Shown here: positions 1-8,786 of the stretch, piece by piece
Layout of the letters: the number at the start of each line of letters is the position of its first letter
Position numbering within the stretch: position 1 is the stretch's first letter
NCBI RefSeq assembly: GCF_000787815.1
Contig: NZ_BBPO01000028.1
Location: 1 to 50,104 of the forward strand
Source: Streptacidiphilus neutrinimicus
GTDB lineage: Bacteria > Actinomycetota > Actinomycetes > Streptomycetales > Streptomycetaceae
DNA: 50,104 nt
Direction of reading: 5' to 3'
The notes under the pieces: generated by a model
What the model saw: the letters and a program-made list of their open reading frames with translations, nothing else
Database searches by the model: none
Told to the model about the DNA's origin: nothing
Translations under genes and position numbers: made by a program

Positions 1-552
1 GACCTGGCCACGGCGACGGAGCTGTCGCACCTGGTGGCGGGCACCAGCAAGAGCAACGAGCTGCGCATGTCGCTGGAGAACTACGTGCTGGCCGCCCGCT
101 TGGAGCAGGTCGCGGCGGCGGCGGGCGCGCGCCTGCGGATCATGTCCGGCGGCCGGTACACCCTGGAGCACACCGACGCCCGCGTCCGCGGCAACGCCCG
201 CTCCGGCCTGGGTCTCCAGGTCCTCGACTCCTGGACGGGCCTGTACCGCGACACCGCGACCCTCTCGGGCGGCGAGTCCTTCTTCGCCTCCCTCGCGCTG
301 GCCCTCGGCCTCGCGGACGTCGTCACGGACGAGGCGGGCGGCATGCCGCTGGACACCCTCTTCATCGACGAGGGCTTCGGCGCTCTCGACCCGGACACCC
401 TGGAGGAGGTCATGTCCGTCCTGGACTCCCTGCGCGAGCGCGACCGGGCGGTCGGCATCGTCAGCCACGTCGCGGAGCTGCGCGACCGCATCCCCCAGCA
501 ACTCACCGTCCGCAAGACCCGTTCCGGCTCCAGCCTCCGCCAGGAGCGGTGA
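1..552 (+). CDS. sbcC: SbcC-type exonuclease subunit, C-terminal part (5' end outside window)
   Basis: The reading frame is open from base 1, so this is the last 183 residues of a longer protein. It holds the ABC-type C-terminal ATPase half seen in SbcC/Rad50/SMC proteins: the signature LSGGE, then the Walker B stretch DTLFIDEGFGALD, then a D-loop and a switch histidine in IVSHV. SbcC pairs with the SbcD nuclease to cut DNA hairpins and double-strand ends in the cytoplasm. The large F-x-S-L-A-L-A-L-G-L-A-D segment after the signature fits SbcC better than UvrA or RecN. sbcD is expected just upstream, outside the window. No terminator is obvious before the next gene, which follows after 43 bp. 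Confidence 0.88.
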   Translation, partial: DLATATELSHLVAGTSKSNELRMSLENYVLAARLEQVAAAAGARLRIMSGGRYTLEHTDARVRGNARSGLGLQVLDSWTGLYRDTATLSGGESFFASLALALGLADVVTDEAGGMPLDTLFIDEGFGALDPDTLEEVMSVLDSLRERDRAVGIVSHVAELRDRIPQQLTVRKTRSGSSLRQER

Positions 553-595
553 CAGCCGTTATCGTTCCCGAGGGGAGAACGCAGACGGGGGCGGA

Positions 596-985
596 GTGAT
601 GGACGCGATCAGCATCGCGGTGGTGGTCATGGCGGGTGGCTACGCCGTCAACGGCGCGCTGGACCGGGTGCGCCGGATTCGGAAGGACCGACGCGAGGCG
701 CAGGACCGCGCGCTGCGCGGCCCGGAGCCCCTCTGCGGCTGCGGGCACCACCTCGCCTACCACGACCTCCACGACGGCCGTTGCTACGCGGAGGTCAAGC
801 GCAAGGGCGGCAGCGGCGAGGGCAAGCCGAAGGACGCGTCGCCCGCCCAGTGCACCTGCCGCCGCTATGCGGGGCCGGAGCCGCTGGCCACCCTCTACGC
901 CCCGCCGCTGAACGCCGGCGCGAGCGCCGAGCCGCGCCCTGAGCGTCCTGAGCGCCCCGAACTGCCCGAACTGCCCGAGGGCTGA
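596..985 (+). CDS. Small membrane-anchored Cys/His-rich protein of unknown function
   Basis: I do not recognise a named family. The 129-residue product starts with a hydrophobic segment (about residues 4-20) followed by a strongly basic stretch, suggesting an N-terminal anchor with the rest in the cytoplasm. Residues 48-90 hold a Cys/His cluster (CGCGHH, H-D, C, and a final CTC) that looks like a zinc-binding knuckle. The tail is rich in Pro, Glu and Arg (repeated ERPE/ELPE). The start is GTG at 596 or the adjacent ATG at 599; both lie just after a GGCGGA ribosome-binding site. Position behind sbcC suggests possible co-transcription but no function. Confidence 0.7.
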   Translation: MMDAISIAVVVMAGGYAVNGALDRVRRIRKDRREAQDRALRGPEPLCGCGHHLAYHDLHDGRCYAEVKRKGGSGEGKPKDASPAQCTCRRYAGPEPLATLYAPPLNAGASAEPRPERPERPELPELPEG

Positions 986-998
986 GCGCCGTTCGGGC

Positions 999-1577
999 CT
1001 AGCGTGCCGCGTAGCGGGTGCGGGTCAGGTCCAGGGCGGTGCGGGTCATCCGGTCGAACGGGGCGACGGAGCCCTCGGCGCGGCAGAGGACCTGGGCGCC
1101 TTCGAGCAGGGCGAGCAGGGTGGTGGCGAGGTCCGTCGCCGCGTCCGGGGCGAGGCCGGAGACCCTGAGGCGGGCGGCGAGGGCGTCGGTCCAGGAGGCG
1201 AAGGCCGTGGCCGCGACCTCGCGCAGGGAGGCGTTCTCCGCAGGTTCGCCGGAGGCGATGGTGACGGCGGCGACCGCGCAGCCCGAGCCGGTGGCGGAGC
1301 ACTCGACGACGGGCCGGATCAGGGCGAGGAAGGACTCGACGAGGGCCAGCGGGTCGTCCGCCGGGAGCGCGGCGAGGTTCGCCCGCACGTCCCGCCCGTT
1401 CCTGCTCGCCGCCTCGGCGACCAACTGGCCCTTGCCGCCCGGGAAGTGGTGGTAGATCGCACCGCGCGCCGCGCCGCTGTCGCGCAGCACCTCGGTGAAG
1501 GACATGCCGGCCACGCCGCGCCGCCGCAGCGCCTCGACGGTCGCGTCGATCATCCGGTCCCTGGTGTCCCCGGCCAT
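999..1577 (-). CDS. TetR-family transcriptional regulator (LmrA/YxaF-like)
   Basis: This 192-residue protein has a TetR N-terminal helix-turn-helix at about residues 8-55 (ending AIYHHFPGGKGQL), the most conserved part of the family. The C-terminal half, with a Cys-containing VECSATGSGCAVAA segment and an ALLEGAQVLCR motif, resembles the LmrA/YxaF/QacR-like subgroup that senses small hydrophobic or aromatic compounds. The ATG start is preceded on this strand by a GAGGAGGG ribosome-binding site. It is transcribed away from the tautomerase gene, and the 116-bp gap between them holds two related 20-bp sites, so it probably controls both itself and that gene. Confidence 0.9.
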   Translation of the reverse strand: MAGDTRDRMIDATVEALRRRGVAGMSFTEVLRDSGAARGAIYHHFPGGKGQLVAEAASRNGRDVRANLAALPADDPLALVESFLALIRPVVECSATGSGCAVAAVTIASGEPAENASLREVAATAFASWTDALAARLRVSGLAPDAATDLATTLLALLEGAQVLCRAEGSVAPFDRMTRTALDLTRTRYAAR

Positions 1578-1607
1578 GGACGCCCCACCCTCCTCACGAA
1601 GGACTTG

Positions 1608-1663
1608 ACTAGTACGGCCATCCTAGCGCAGGCTGGAGCCGTGGCTAGGACGTACGTACTAGC
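1608..1663. promoter_or_regulatory. Double operator between the TetR regulator and tautomerase genes
   Basis: Two 20-bp sites, ACTAGTACGGCCATCCTAGC (1608-1627) and GCTAGGACGTACGTACTAGC (1644-1663), are inverted copies of each other (16 of 20 positions agree). Each has the form CTAG-N10-CTAG, and their centres are 36 bp apart. CTAG is rare in such GC-rich DNA, so four copies in 56 bp is striking. This is the expected layout for a TetR protein binding as paired dimers, as QacR and LmrA do. Confidence 0.7.
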
Positions 1664-1693
1664 TAGCCAGCGGACGCATCGAAGGGACTCCTC

Positions 1694-2113
1694 ATGCCCA
1701 TCACCGTCACCGCCCCGCGCGGCGTGCTCACGCCCGCCGGGGAGCGAGAGATTCTGCCCCGCCTGACCGACGCCCTGGTCGAGGCCTCCGGGCTCACCGG
1801 GAACAAGACCTTCCTGTCCTTCGTCGGGGGAACCGTCCACGTCCTGCCGCCCGAGGACGTCTACGCCGGCGGCGTGAACCGGCCGGTCGTCATGGTCGAG
1901 CTGAAGCTGCCCAACATCGGCCTGCCCACCCCCGAGGCCCGCGCGGCGTTCGTCCACGCCGCGACCGCCGTCGTCGAGGAGCTGACCGGCCCGGGCCACG
2001 AACGGGAGAACACCTGGGTCAACATCCTCAACGCGCCCGACGGCGGCTGGGGCGTCGGCGGCGACGCCCTCACCGGCGAGCAGCTGGTCGAGCGGATCAG
2101 CGGCGCCGCCTGA
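1694..2113 (+). CDS. Tautomerase-family protein (4-oxalocrotonate tautomerase/MIF superfamily)
   Basis: The 139-residue product begins Met-Pro. In this superfamily the N-terminal proline, exposed after Met removal, is the catalytic base for enol-keto interconversion. The beta-alpha-beta layout (ITVTAPRGVL at the start, a helix, then VVMVELKLPN near residue 65) and the length of about two short tautomerase units fit a fused-type tautomerase. A GAAGGGA ribosome-binding site lies 5-6 bases before the ATG at 1694. It is divergent from the TetR gene with shared operators, so it is probably induced by the ligand of that repressor. The substrate is not evident from sequence. Confidence 0.8.
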   Translation: MPITVTAPRGVLTPAGEREILPRLTDALVEASGLTGNKTFLSFVGGTVHVLPPEDVYAGGVNRPVVMVELKLPNIGLPTPEARAAFVHAATAVVEELTGPGHERENTWVNILNAPDGGWGVGGDALTGEQLVERISGAA

Positions 2114-2199
2114 GAGGCGCCTGAGAGGCAGCCGAGAGGGGACGACGGCCGAGCGGACGTCCCCTGGGCGAGGGGTGGCCCGGCCGCGACGGGTGGGGC

Positions 2200-3849
2200 A
2201 TGGTGGAGGACGTGCCGACTTACGAGGACGCCCAGGGCAAGGCCACCCCGTGGTGGCGAAGCGCCGTCATCTACCAGGTCTATCCGCGCAGTTTCGCCGA
2301 CGGGAACGGGGACGGGACCGGCGACATCGCCGGGTTGAGGGGGCGACTCGGACATCTGGCCGGGCTCGGCGTGGACGCGCTGTGGCTCTCCCCCTGGTAC
2401 GTCTCGCCGCTCGCCGACGGCGGCTACGACGTCGCCGACTACCGCGACATCGACCCCGCCTTCGGGACCCTGGACGAGGCCGAGGCGCTGATCCGCGAGG
2501 CCCACTCGCTGGGCCTGCGGATCGTCGTCGACCTGGTGCCGAACCACTGCTCCGAGCAGCACCCCTGGTTCCAGGCCGCGTTGACGGCCGGGCCGGGCTC
2601 ACCGGAGCGCGAGCTGTTCCACTTCCGGACCGGACGCGGCGAGGACGGGGAGCTGCCGCCCAACGACTGGCCCTCGCACTTCGGCGGTCCGGCCTGGAGC
2701 CGGACCGCCGACGGCTCGTGGTACCTGCACATGTTCGCGCCCGAGCAGCCGGACTGGAACTGGGAGAACCCCGAGGTCCGCGCCGAGTTCCTGTCCGTCC
2801 TGCGGTTCTGGCTCGACCTCGGCGTGGACGGCTTCCGGATCGACGTCACCGACCATCTGGTCAAGGAGGACGGCCTGCCCGACGCGGCCGGCCACCACCA
2901 CCGGCCGCATCCCTGGCGCGACCAGGAGGGCGTCCACGAGATCTACCGCTCCTGGCGCAAGGTGCTGGACACCTACCCCGACGACCGCGCCTTCGTCGCG
3001 GAGCTGTGGGAGCAGGACCCCGGGCGCTTCGCCCGCTACCTGCGCCCGGACGAGCTGCACACCGCGTTCAACTTCCCGCTGCTGCGCTCGCCCTGGGACG
3101 CCCGCTCGTTCCGCGAGGTCATCAACGCCACGCTGCACGCGCATGCGCTGGTCGGCGCGCCCGCGACGTGGGTGCTGTCCAACCACGACACGACCCGGCA
3201 CGTGACCCGCTACGGCCGCGCCGACACCTCCTACGGCTTCGATCGCGCGGCGCGGCACGGCCAGCCCGTCGACCTCGCCCTCGGCACCCGCCGGGCGCGC
3301 GCCGCCGCGCTGCTGATGCTGGCGCTGCCAGGCAGCGCGTACGTGTACCAGGGCGACGAGCTCGGCCTCTGGGAGGTCGAGGACATCCCGGACCACCTGC
3401 GGCAGGACCCGACGTGGCTGCGCAGCGGCGGCCTGGACCGGGGCCGCGACGGCTGCCGGGTGCCGCTGCCGTGGGAGGGCGAGGAGCGGCCGTTCGGCTT
3501 CAGCCCCGAACGCGCCTCGGCCGCGCCGTGGCTGGACGTCCAGCCGGACGGCTGGCGGGAGTTGACGGTCGCCGCACAGGCCGGCGACCCGGCGTCGCAC
3601 CTGGAGCTCTACCGGGAGGCGCTGCGCCTGCGGCGGACCCTACGGGGACTGGGTGACGGCCCGATGCACTGGCACGCCTCCACGCCGGACGTCCTGGACT
3701 TCACCCGCCCCGGTGCGTTCCGCTGCGTCGTCAACCTCGGCCAGGAGCCGACGTCGCTGCCGACGGAGACGACGGTGCTGCTCGCAAGCGCGGAGCTGGT
3801 GGACCACGCGCTGCCGCCGGACGCGGCGGTCTGGCTGCGGGAGCACTGA
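2200..3849 (+). CDS. GH13 alpha-glucosidase / oligo-1,6-glucosidase-type enzyme
   Basis: This 549-residue cytoplasmic enzyme (no signal peptide) is a glycoside hydrolase of family 13, which cleaves alpha-glucosidic bonds in maltose- or isomaltose-type oligosaccharides. The four GH13 regions are visible: DLVPNHCSEQH (region I), GFRIDVTDH with the nucleophile Asp215, AELWEQD with acid/base Glu268, and LSNHDTTRH with the transition-state stabiliser Asp330. The N-terminal WWRSAVIYQVYPRSFAD block and GDIAGLRGRL loop are typical of alpha-glucosidases. Start ATG 2200 follows a GGTGGGG ribosome-binding site. The neighbouring genes do not form an uptake operon, so the natural sugar is uncertain. Trehalose synthase or sucrose-type activity cannot be excluded. 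Confidence 0.92.
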   Translation: MVEDVPTYEDAQGKATPWWRSAVIYQVYPRSFADGNGDGTGDIAGLRGRLGHLAGLGVDALWLSPWYVSPLADGGYDVADYRDIDPAFGTLDEAEALIREAHSLGLRIVVDLVPNHCSEQHPWFQAALTAGPGSPERELFHFRTGRGEDGELPPNDWPSHFGGPAWSRTADGSWYLHMFAPEQPDWNWENPEVRAEFLSVLRFWLDLGVDGFRIDVTDHLVKEDGLPDAAGHHHRPHPWRDQEGVHEIYRSWRKVLDTYPDDRAFVAELWEQDPGRFARYLRPDELHTAFNFPLLRSPWDARSFREVINATLHAHALVGAPATWVLSNHDTTRHVTRYGRADTSYGFDRAARHGQPVDLALGTRRARAAALLMLALPGSAYVYQGDELGLWEVEDIPDHLRQDPTWLRSGGLDRGRDGCRVPLPWEGEERPFGFSPERASAAPWLDVQPDGWRELTVAAQAGDPASHLELYREALRLRRTLRGLGDGPMHWHASTPDVLDFTRPGAFRCVVNLGQEPTSLPTETTVLLASAELVDHALPPDAAVWLREH

Positions 3850-3863
3850 AGCTCCGCAGAAAG

Positions 3864-3900
3864 GAGGCCCCTGCCGCACGGGGGGGACGGGAGGGGCCTC
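3864..3900. terminator. Stem-loop between convergent GH13 and tex genes
   Basis: GAGGCCCCT (3864-3872) and AGGGGCCTC (3892-3900) form a perfect 9-bp stem around a G-rich 19-base loop, 14 bp after the GH13 stop codon. No T-run follows, as is common for actinobacterial terminators. Confidence 0.6.
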
Positions 3901-4003
3901 ACGCATCATCCTACGAGCTGGAGGACCGTCAATCCGCCGAATCGGCACCAGGGATCACTGAGCCATCGATCACTGGCAAGGTTGACGGTTCCACCCGATC
4001 CCG

Positions 4004-6445
4004 CTACTTCGCCAGGCCCGCGCGACGCAAGGCGTCGGCCATGGCGCTGTTGACCGCGCCGCCGTCACGCGGCGCAGGAGGCCGCCGGTCGCCGCCGCGC
4101 TGGCCCTGACCACCGCCCTGGCCACCGCGCTGACCGCCCCCGCCCTGGCCGCCCTGGCCCCGCTGCTGGCCGCCACGCTGGCCGCCCTGGCCGCCGCGCT
4201 CCCCACGGTCACCGCGCTCACGACGGGGACCACGCTCGCCGCGCTCGCCACCACCGCCGACGGAGCCCGCCTGGGCGTCGTCGTCCAGACGCAGCGTCAG
4301 CGAGATGCGCTTGCGCGGGATGTCCACGTCCAGCACCTTCACCCGGACGATGTCGCCGGACTTCACGACCTCGCGCGGGTCCTTGACGAAGGTCTTCGAC
4401 AGCGCCGAGACATGGACCAGACCGTCCTGGTGCACGCCGATGTCGACGAACGCGCCGAACGCGGCCACGTTGGTGACCGTGCCCTCCAGGACCATGCCGG
4501 GCTCGAGGTCGGCCAGCTTCTCGACGCCCTCCCGGAACTCCGCCGTACGGAACGCCGGACGCGGGTCCCGGCCGGGCTTCTCCAGCTCGGCCAGGATGTC
4601 CTTCACCGTCGGCACGCCGAAGGTGTCGTCGGCGAAGTCGGCGGGCTTGAGCGTGCGCAGCTTCGCGCTGTCGCCGATCAGGGTCTTCAGCTCGCCGCCG
4701 GTGGCGGTGAGGATGCGACGGACGACCGGGTAGGCCTCGGGGTGGACGCTGGAGGCGTCCAGCGGGTCGTCACCGCCGGGGATGCGCAGGAAGCCCGCGC
4801 ACTGCTCGAACGCCTTGGGGCCGAGCCGCGCGACGTTCTTCAGCTCCTTGCGGCTGCGGAACGGGCCGTTGGCGTCGCGGTGGGCGACGATGTTGTCGGC
4901 CAGTCCGGCGCCGATGCCGGAGACGCGGGTCAGCAGCGGCGCGGAGGCGGTGTTCACGTCCACGCCGACGCCGTTGACGCAGTCCTCGACCACCGCGTCG
5001 AGCGAGCGCGACAGCTTGGTCTCGGAGACGTCGTGCTGGTACTGGCCGACGCCGATCGACTTCGGGTCGATCTTCACCAGCTCGGCCAGCGGGTCCTGGA
5101 GCCGGCGGGCGATGGAGACCGCGCCGCGGATGACCACGTTGAGGTCCGGCAGCTCCTGCGAGGCGAAGGCGGAGGCCGAGTAGACGGAGGCGCCCGCCTC
5201 CGAGACCACGGCCTTGGTCAGCTTCAGCTCCGGGTGACGCTTGATCAGGTCCAGCGCGAGCTTGTCCGTCTCGCGGGAGGCGGTGCCGTTGCCGATGGCG
5301 ATCAGCTCGACGTTGTGCCGGGCGCAGAGCTTGGCCAGCGTCGCGATCGACTCGTCCCACTTGTTGGCCGGGACGTGCGGGTGGATGGTGTCGTAGGCGA
5401 CGACCTTGCCGGTCGCGTCGACGACGGCCACCTTGACGCCGGTGCGGTAGCCCGGGTCCAGACCGAGCGTGGCGCGGGCGCCGGCGGGCGCGGCGAGCAG
5501 CAGGTCGCGCAGGTTGGCGGCGAAGACGCGGACGGCCTCGTCCTCGGCCTCGGTGCGCAGGCGCAGCCGCAGGTCGATGCCGAGGTGCACCAGGATGCGC
5601 GTGCGCCAGGCCCAGCGGACGGTGTCCAGCAGCCACTTGTCGGCCGGACGCCCGCGGTCGGCCACCTCGAAGCGGTTGGCGATCCGGGCCTCGTAGCCGC
5701 CGGGGGCCTCGGCGTCGGCCTCGTCGGCGTAGGGCTCCATGGTCAGCTCGAGCACGTCCTCCTTCTCGCCGCGCAGCATCGCGAGGACGCGGTGCGAGGG
5801 GAGCTTGACGTAGGGCTCGGCGAAGTCGAAGTAGTCGGCGAACTTGGCGCCGTCCTGCTCCTTGCCCTCGCGCACCCTGGCCACCAGGCGGCCGCGGCCC
5901 CACATGCGCTCGCGCAGGTCGCCGATCAGGTCGGCGTCCTCCGCGAAGCGCTCGACCAGGATCGAGCGGGCGCCGTCCAGCGCGGCGGCGGCGTCGGCGA
6001 CGTTCTCGCCCAGGTACGCGGCGGCCTCCGCCTGCGGGTCGCGCGTCGGGTCGGCGAGCAGCACGTCGGCGAGCGGCTCCAGGCCGTTCTCGCGGGCGAT
6101 CTGCGCCTTGGTGCGGCGCTTCGGCTTGTACGGGAGGTAGATGTCCTCCAGCCGGGCCTTGGAGTCGGCGGCGCGGATCTGCGCCTCCAGGGCCTCGTCC
6201 AGCTTGCCCTGGCTGCGGATGGACTCCAGGATCGCGGCGCGGCGCTCCTCCATCTCCCGCAGGTAGCGCAGGCGCTCCTCCAGCGTGCGCAGCTGGGCGT
6301 CGTCCAGCGACCCCGTCGCCTCCTTGCGGTACCGGGCGATGAAGGGGACGGTCGCCCCTCCGTCGAGCAGTTCCACGGCGGACTGCACCTGTGCGGGACG
6401 GACGCCGAGCTCCTCGGCGATGGTCTGCTCAATCGACAGGGTCAC
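4004..6445 (-). CDS. tex: Tex family S1 RNA-binding transcription accessory protein with an RGG tail
   Basis: The 813-residue product follows Tex order: an N-terminal helical domain starting [17 protein letters not shown], a YqgF/RNase H-like domain around [17 protein letters not shown], a helix-hairpin-helix pair ([36 protein letters not shown]) and a C-terminal S1 domain ([20 protein letters not shown]). Tex binds nucleic acid and is associated with transcribing RNA polymerase. Behind the S1 domain is an extra tail of about 80 residues built from Gly, Arg and Gln (repeats of GERGER, GGQRGG). It ends in a short conserved-looking helix, [12 protein letters not shown]. Start is GTG. Codon use in the tail keeps the same GC bias, so it is native. 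Confidence 0.95.
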   Translation of the reverse strand: MTLSIEQTIAEELGVRPAQVQSAVELLDGGATVPFIARYRKEATGSLDDAQLRTLEERLRYLREMEERRAAILESIRSQGKLDEALEAQIRAADSKARLEDIYLPYKPKRRTKAQIARENGLEPLADVLLADPTRDPQAEAAAYLGENVADAAAALDGARSILVERFAEDADLIGDLRERMWGRGRLVARVREGKEQDGAKFADYFDFAEPYVKLPSHRVLAMLRGEKEDVLELTMEPYADEADAEAPGGYEARIANRFEVADRGRPADKWLLDTVRWAWRTRILVHLGIDLRLRLRTEAEDEAVRVFAANLRDLLLAAPAGARATLGLDPGYRTGVKVAVVDATGKVVAYDTIHPHVPANKWDESIATLAKLCARHNVELIAIGNGTASRETDKLALDLIKRHPELKLTKAVVSEAGASVYSASAFASQELPDLNVVIRGAVSIARRLQDPLAELVKIDPKSIGVGQYQHDVSETKLSRSLDAVVEDCVNGVGVDVNTASAPLLTRVSGIGAGLADNIVAHRDANGPFRSRKELKNVARLGPKAFEQCAGFLRIPGGDDPLDASSVHPEAYPVVRRILTATGGELKTLIGDSAKLRTLKPADFADDTFGVPTVKDILAELEKPGRDPRPAFRTAEFREGVEKLADLEPGMVLEGTVTNVAAFGAFVDIGVHQDGLVHVSALSKTFVKDPREVVKSGDIVRVKVLDVDIPRKRISLTLRLDDDAQAGSVGGGGERGERGPRRERGDRGERGGQGGQRGGQQRGQGGQGGGGQRGGQGGGQGQRGGDRRPPAPRDGGAVNSAMADALRRAGLAK

Positions 6446-6554
6446 TCTTGGTTACCGCTCTCTCGCTGGATACGTGCGGCGCCATTCTGTCCCGCCGACA
6501 GCGGGGAGGAAAACCACCGCGCGGTCGGGCGGGTCGTGGTGGCAGGATCGCGCC

Positions 6555-7043
6555 ATGCAGATCCGCGAAGCCACGGACGCCGACTGGGCGTCGATCTGGC
6601 CGTTCTTCCACGAGATCACGGCAGCCGGCGAGACCTTCGCCTACCCGACCGACCTGGACGAGCCGACGGCGCGCGCGATGTGGATGGTCCGGCCGCCGGG
6701 CCACGTCGTGGTCGCGGTGAACCAGTCCGGACTGGTGCTGGGCACGGCGAACATGTACGCCAACAAGATGGGCCCGGGCGCCCACATCTCAAGCGGCAGC
6801 TTCATGGTCGACCCCGAGCACCAGGGCCGCGGTGTCGGCGGCGCCCTCTGCCGCTACCTCCTCGACTGGTCCCGCGAGCAGGGCTACCGGGGCGTCCAGT
6901 TCAACGCCGTCGCGGCGAGCAACACCCACGCGGTGAGGCTCTACGAGTCCCTCGGCTTCGAGATCATGACGACGATCCCGGAGGGCTTCCACCATCCGAC
7001 GCAGGGGTACGTCGGGCTGCACATCATGTACCAGAAGTTGTAA
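6555..7043 (+). CDS. GNAT-family N-acetyltransferase (phosphinothricin acetyltransferase-like)
   Basis: The 162-residue protein has the GNAT fold from end to end: the opening MQIREATDADWASIWPFFHEI, motif A with the acetyl-CoA pyrophosphate loop HQGRGVGG, and motif B around NTHAVRLYESLGFE. This layout matches single-domain acetyltransferases such as the phosphinothricin/amino-acid type, acting on a small amine with acetyl-CoA in the cytoplasm. The start at 6555 was chosen because the beta-1 strand begins there. No ribosome-binding site precedes it, but CAGGAT lies 6 bases upstream, suggesting a leaderless transcript. It is divergent from tex. The substrate cannot be read from the sequence. Confidence 0.88.
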   Translation: MQIREATDADWASIWPFFHEITAAGETFAYPTDLDEPTARAMWMVRPPGHVVVAVNQSGLVLGTANMYANKMGPGAHISSGSFMVDPEHQGRGVGGALCRYLLDWSREQGYRGVQFNAVAASNTHAVRLYESLGFEIMTTIPEGFHHPTQGYVGLHIMYQKL

Positions 7044-7162
7044 GCCACCTGCGCGCGCCGGCCGGGGCTGGGGCTTTGCGGCCCAAGGTTTCAGCCTTGC
7101 CGACGAGTCCCGGCATGGTGACGGCCTTCGGGTCACTGGCGGAGCAAGAATTCTGAACCGGG

Positions 7163-7186
7163 TGTCCGATCGGAGCGGGGGCGTTC
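7163..7186 (+). promoter_or_regulatory. Possible ECF42-type promoter upstream of the DGPF gene
   Basis: TGTCCG (7163-7168) and CGTTC (7182-7186), 13 bp apart, lie about 60 bp before the DGPF start codon. As I recall, ECF42 promoters carry TGTCGA-like -35 and CGA/TC-like -10 elements, so this is a near but imperfect fit and could be chance. Confidence 0.3.
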
Positions 7187-7245
7187 GTAGTAAGGGTGAG
7201 AGGTCGCCCGCGAGGGGTGGCCGGGCACGCGGGAGATGAGCCGAG

Positions 7246-7569
7246 ATGCAGTACCTGCTCAACGTGATCCATGACAGCGCCGAGTTCGCCACCGAGGAGG
7301 AGCAGGCGGCGATCGCGGTCTTCAACCAGCAGATGAAGGCCGACGGCTACTGGGTCTTCGCCGGGGGTCTCGGGGTGACCGACAACGCGACGGTGGTCGA
7401 CAACCGCGGTGAGGAGCCGCTGGTCACCGACGGGCCGTTCGTGGAGTCGAAGGAGTACGTGGTGGGCTTCTGGATCGTCGAGGCGCCCGACCTCGACGTG
7501 GCGCTGAAGCTGGCCATCGAGGGGTCGAAGGCGTGCCACCGCAAGGTCGAGGTCCGGCCGTTCCTGTGA
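7246..7569 (+). CDS. YciI/DGPF-domain protein, partner of an ECF42 sigma factor
   Basis: This 107-residue protein belongs to the YCII-related family. It carries the namesake motif TDGPF followed by VESKEYVVGFWIVEA, and the ferredoxin-like alpha-beta arrangement of the family (start MQYLLNVI, end VEVRPFL). DGPF proteins are the standard genomic partners and usual targets of ECF42 sigma factors. Their biochemical role is unknown, although the fold is shared with small enzymes and sensors. The stop codon overlaps the GTG start of the downstream sigma gene by 4 bp, so the two are translated from one message. Confidence 0.92.
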   Translation: MQYLLNVIHDSAEFATEEEQAAIAVFNQQMKADGYWVFAGGLGVTDNATVVDNRGEEPLVTDGPFVESKEYVVGFWIVEAPDLDVALKLAIEGSKACHRKVEVRPFL

Positions 7570-8786
7570 CCGCGCGGGAGGCGGTCGCCCGGGCCCACCG
7601 TGAGGAGTGGGCCCGGGTCGTCGCCGCGCTCACGCGCCGATTCGGGGATCTCGACATCGCCGAGGAGGCCGCCGCCGAGGCGTTCGCGACAGCGGTGGAG
7701 CGGTGGCCGGCGGACGGCGTGCCGCCGAATCCGGGGGCATGGCTGACGACGACCGCGCAGCGCAAGGCGATCGACCGACTCCGGCGTGAGAGCAGACGCG
7801 AGGCCAAGCAGCAGGAGGCCGCCATGCGGCAGGACGCACCGCCCGAGCCGGTCGGCGCCGTCGAGGACGAGCGCCTGCGGCTGGTCTTCGTGTGCGGTCA
7901 CCCGGCGCTCGCCGCGGACGCACGGGTCGCACTGACGCTGCGCATGGTCGGCGGGCTGACCGTGGCCGAGATCGCGCGTGCGTTCCTGGTGCAGGAGAGC
8001 ACGATGGCGCGGCGGATCACCCGCGCCAAGACGAAGATCAAGGCGGCGCGGATCCCCTACCGGGTCCCGGACGCAGCGGACCTTCCGGGACGCGTGTCCG
8101 GGGTGCTCGCCGTCCTCTACCTGGTCTTCAACGAGGGCTATCTGGCGACCGGCCCGGACGCCGACCCGGTCCGCCAGGACCTGACCGCAGAGGCGATCCG
8201 GCTCGCCCGCCTGCTCCGTGCGCTTCTGCCTCAGGACGGCGAGGTGGCGGGGCTGCTCGCGCTGATGCTGCTCACCGAGGCCCGCCGCACGGCGAGGGTC
8301 TCGCCTGACGGCGGGCTGGTCGCCCTCGACGAGCAGGACCGCACCACCTGGGACGCGCAGCTGATCGCCGAGGGTCACCGGCTCGTGCGGGAGCGGTTGG
8401 ACTCCGGCGAGGCGCCGGGGCGGTACCAGCTCCTGGCGGCGGTCAACGCGGTGCACACCTCCGCCCGCGACTTCCGGGACACCGACTGGTCGCAGGTCGT
8501 CGCCCTCTACGACCAGCTGGTGCGCCTCGACCGCTCGCCGGTCGTGGCTCTCAACCGGGCCATCGCGCTCGCCGAACTCGACGGCCCGGCGGTGGCGTTG
8601 GCGTCCGTCGACCGGCTCGCCGAACCGCTCGACGGCTACCACGCGCTCCACGCGGCCCGCGCCGAGCTCCTGCGTCGGCTGGACCGCACGGCGGAGTCGC
8701 GCGCGGCCTACGACCGGGCGATCGAGCTGGCGGGCAACGCCGCGGAGACCGCCGCGCTGACCCGCCGCCGGGATCAGCTGCGCTGA
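7566..8786 (+). CDS. ECF42-group RNA polymerase sigma factor with C-terminal TPR-like extension
   Basis: Region sigma-2 lies near residues 1-75 (REAVARAHREEWARVVAAL at the start) and sigma-4 near 110-165, with the recognition helix VAEIARAFLVQESTMARRI. The remaining 240 residues are a helical extension typical of ECF42: it contains YLVFNEGYLAT, RYQLLAAVNAVH, then the repeat-like VALNRAIALAELDGPAVAL. In ECF42 this domain replaces a separate anti-sigma factor. GTG 7566 was chosen over an upstream in-frame GTG (7533) because sigma-2 begins right after it and it forms a GTGA overlap with the DGPF stop. Length is 406 residues, usual for the group. It likely drives its own DGPF-sigma operon. Confidence 0.93.
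   Translation: MTAREAVARAHREEWARVVAALTRRFGDLDIAEEAAAEAFATAVERWPADGVPPNPGAWLTTTAQRKAIDRLRRESRREAKQQEAAMRQDAPPEPVGAVEDERLRLVFVCGHPALAADARVALTLRMVGGLTVAEIARAFLVQESTMARRITRAKTKIKAARIPYRVPDAADLPGRVSGVLAVLYLVFNEGYLATGPDADPVRQDLTAEAIRLARLLRALLPQDGEVAGLLALMLLTEARRTARVSPDGGLVALDEQDRTTWDAQLIAEGHRLVRERLDSGEAPGRYQLLAAVNAVHTSARDFRDTDWSQVVALYDQLVRLDRSPVVALNRAIALAELDGPAVALASVDRLAEPLDGYHALHAARAELLRRLDRTAESRAAYDRAIELAGNAAETAALTRRRDQLR

Noticed and set aside
4412-7156. A 914-codon open frame on the plus strand opposite tex
   Set aside because: It is the antisense shadow of tex caused by high GC at third positions. It translates to Val/Gly/Arg/Asp-rich sequence without domains.
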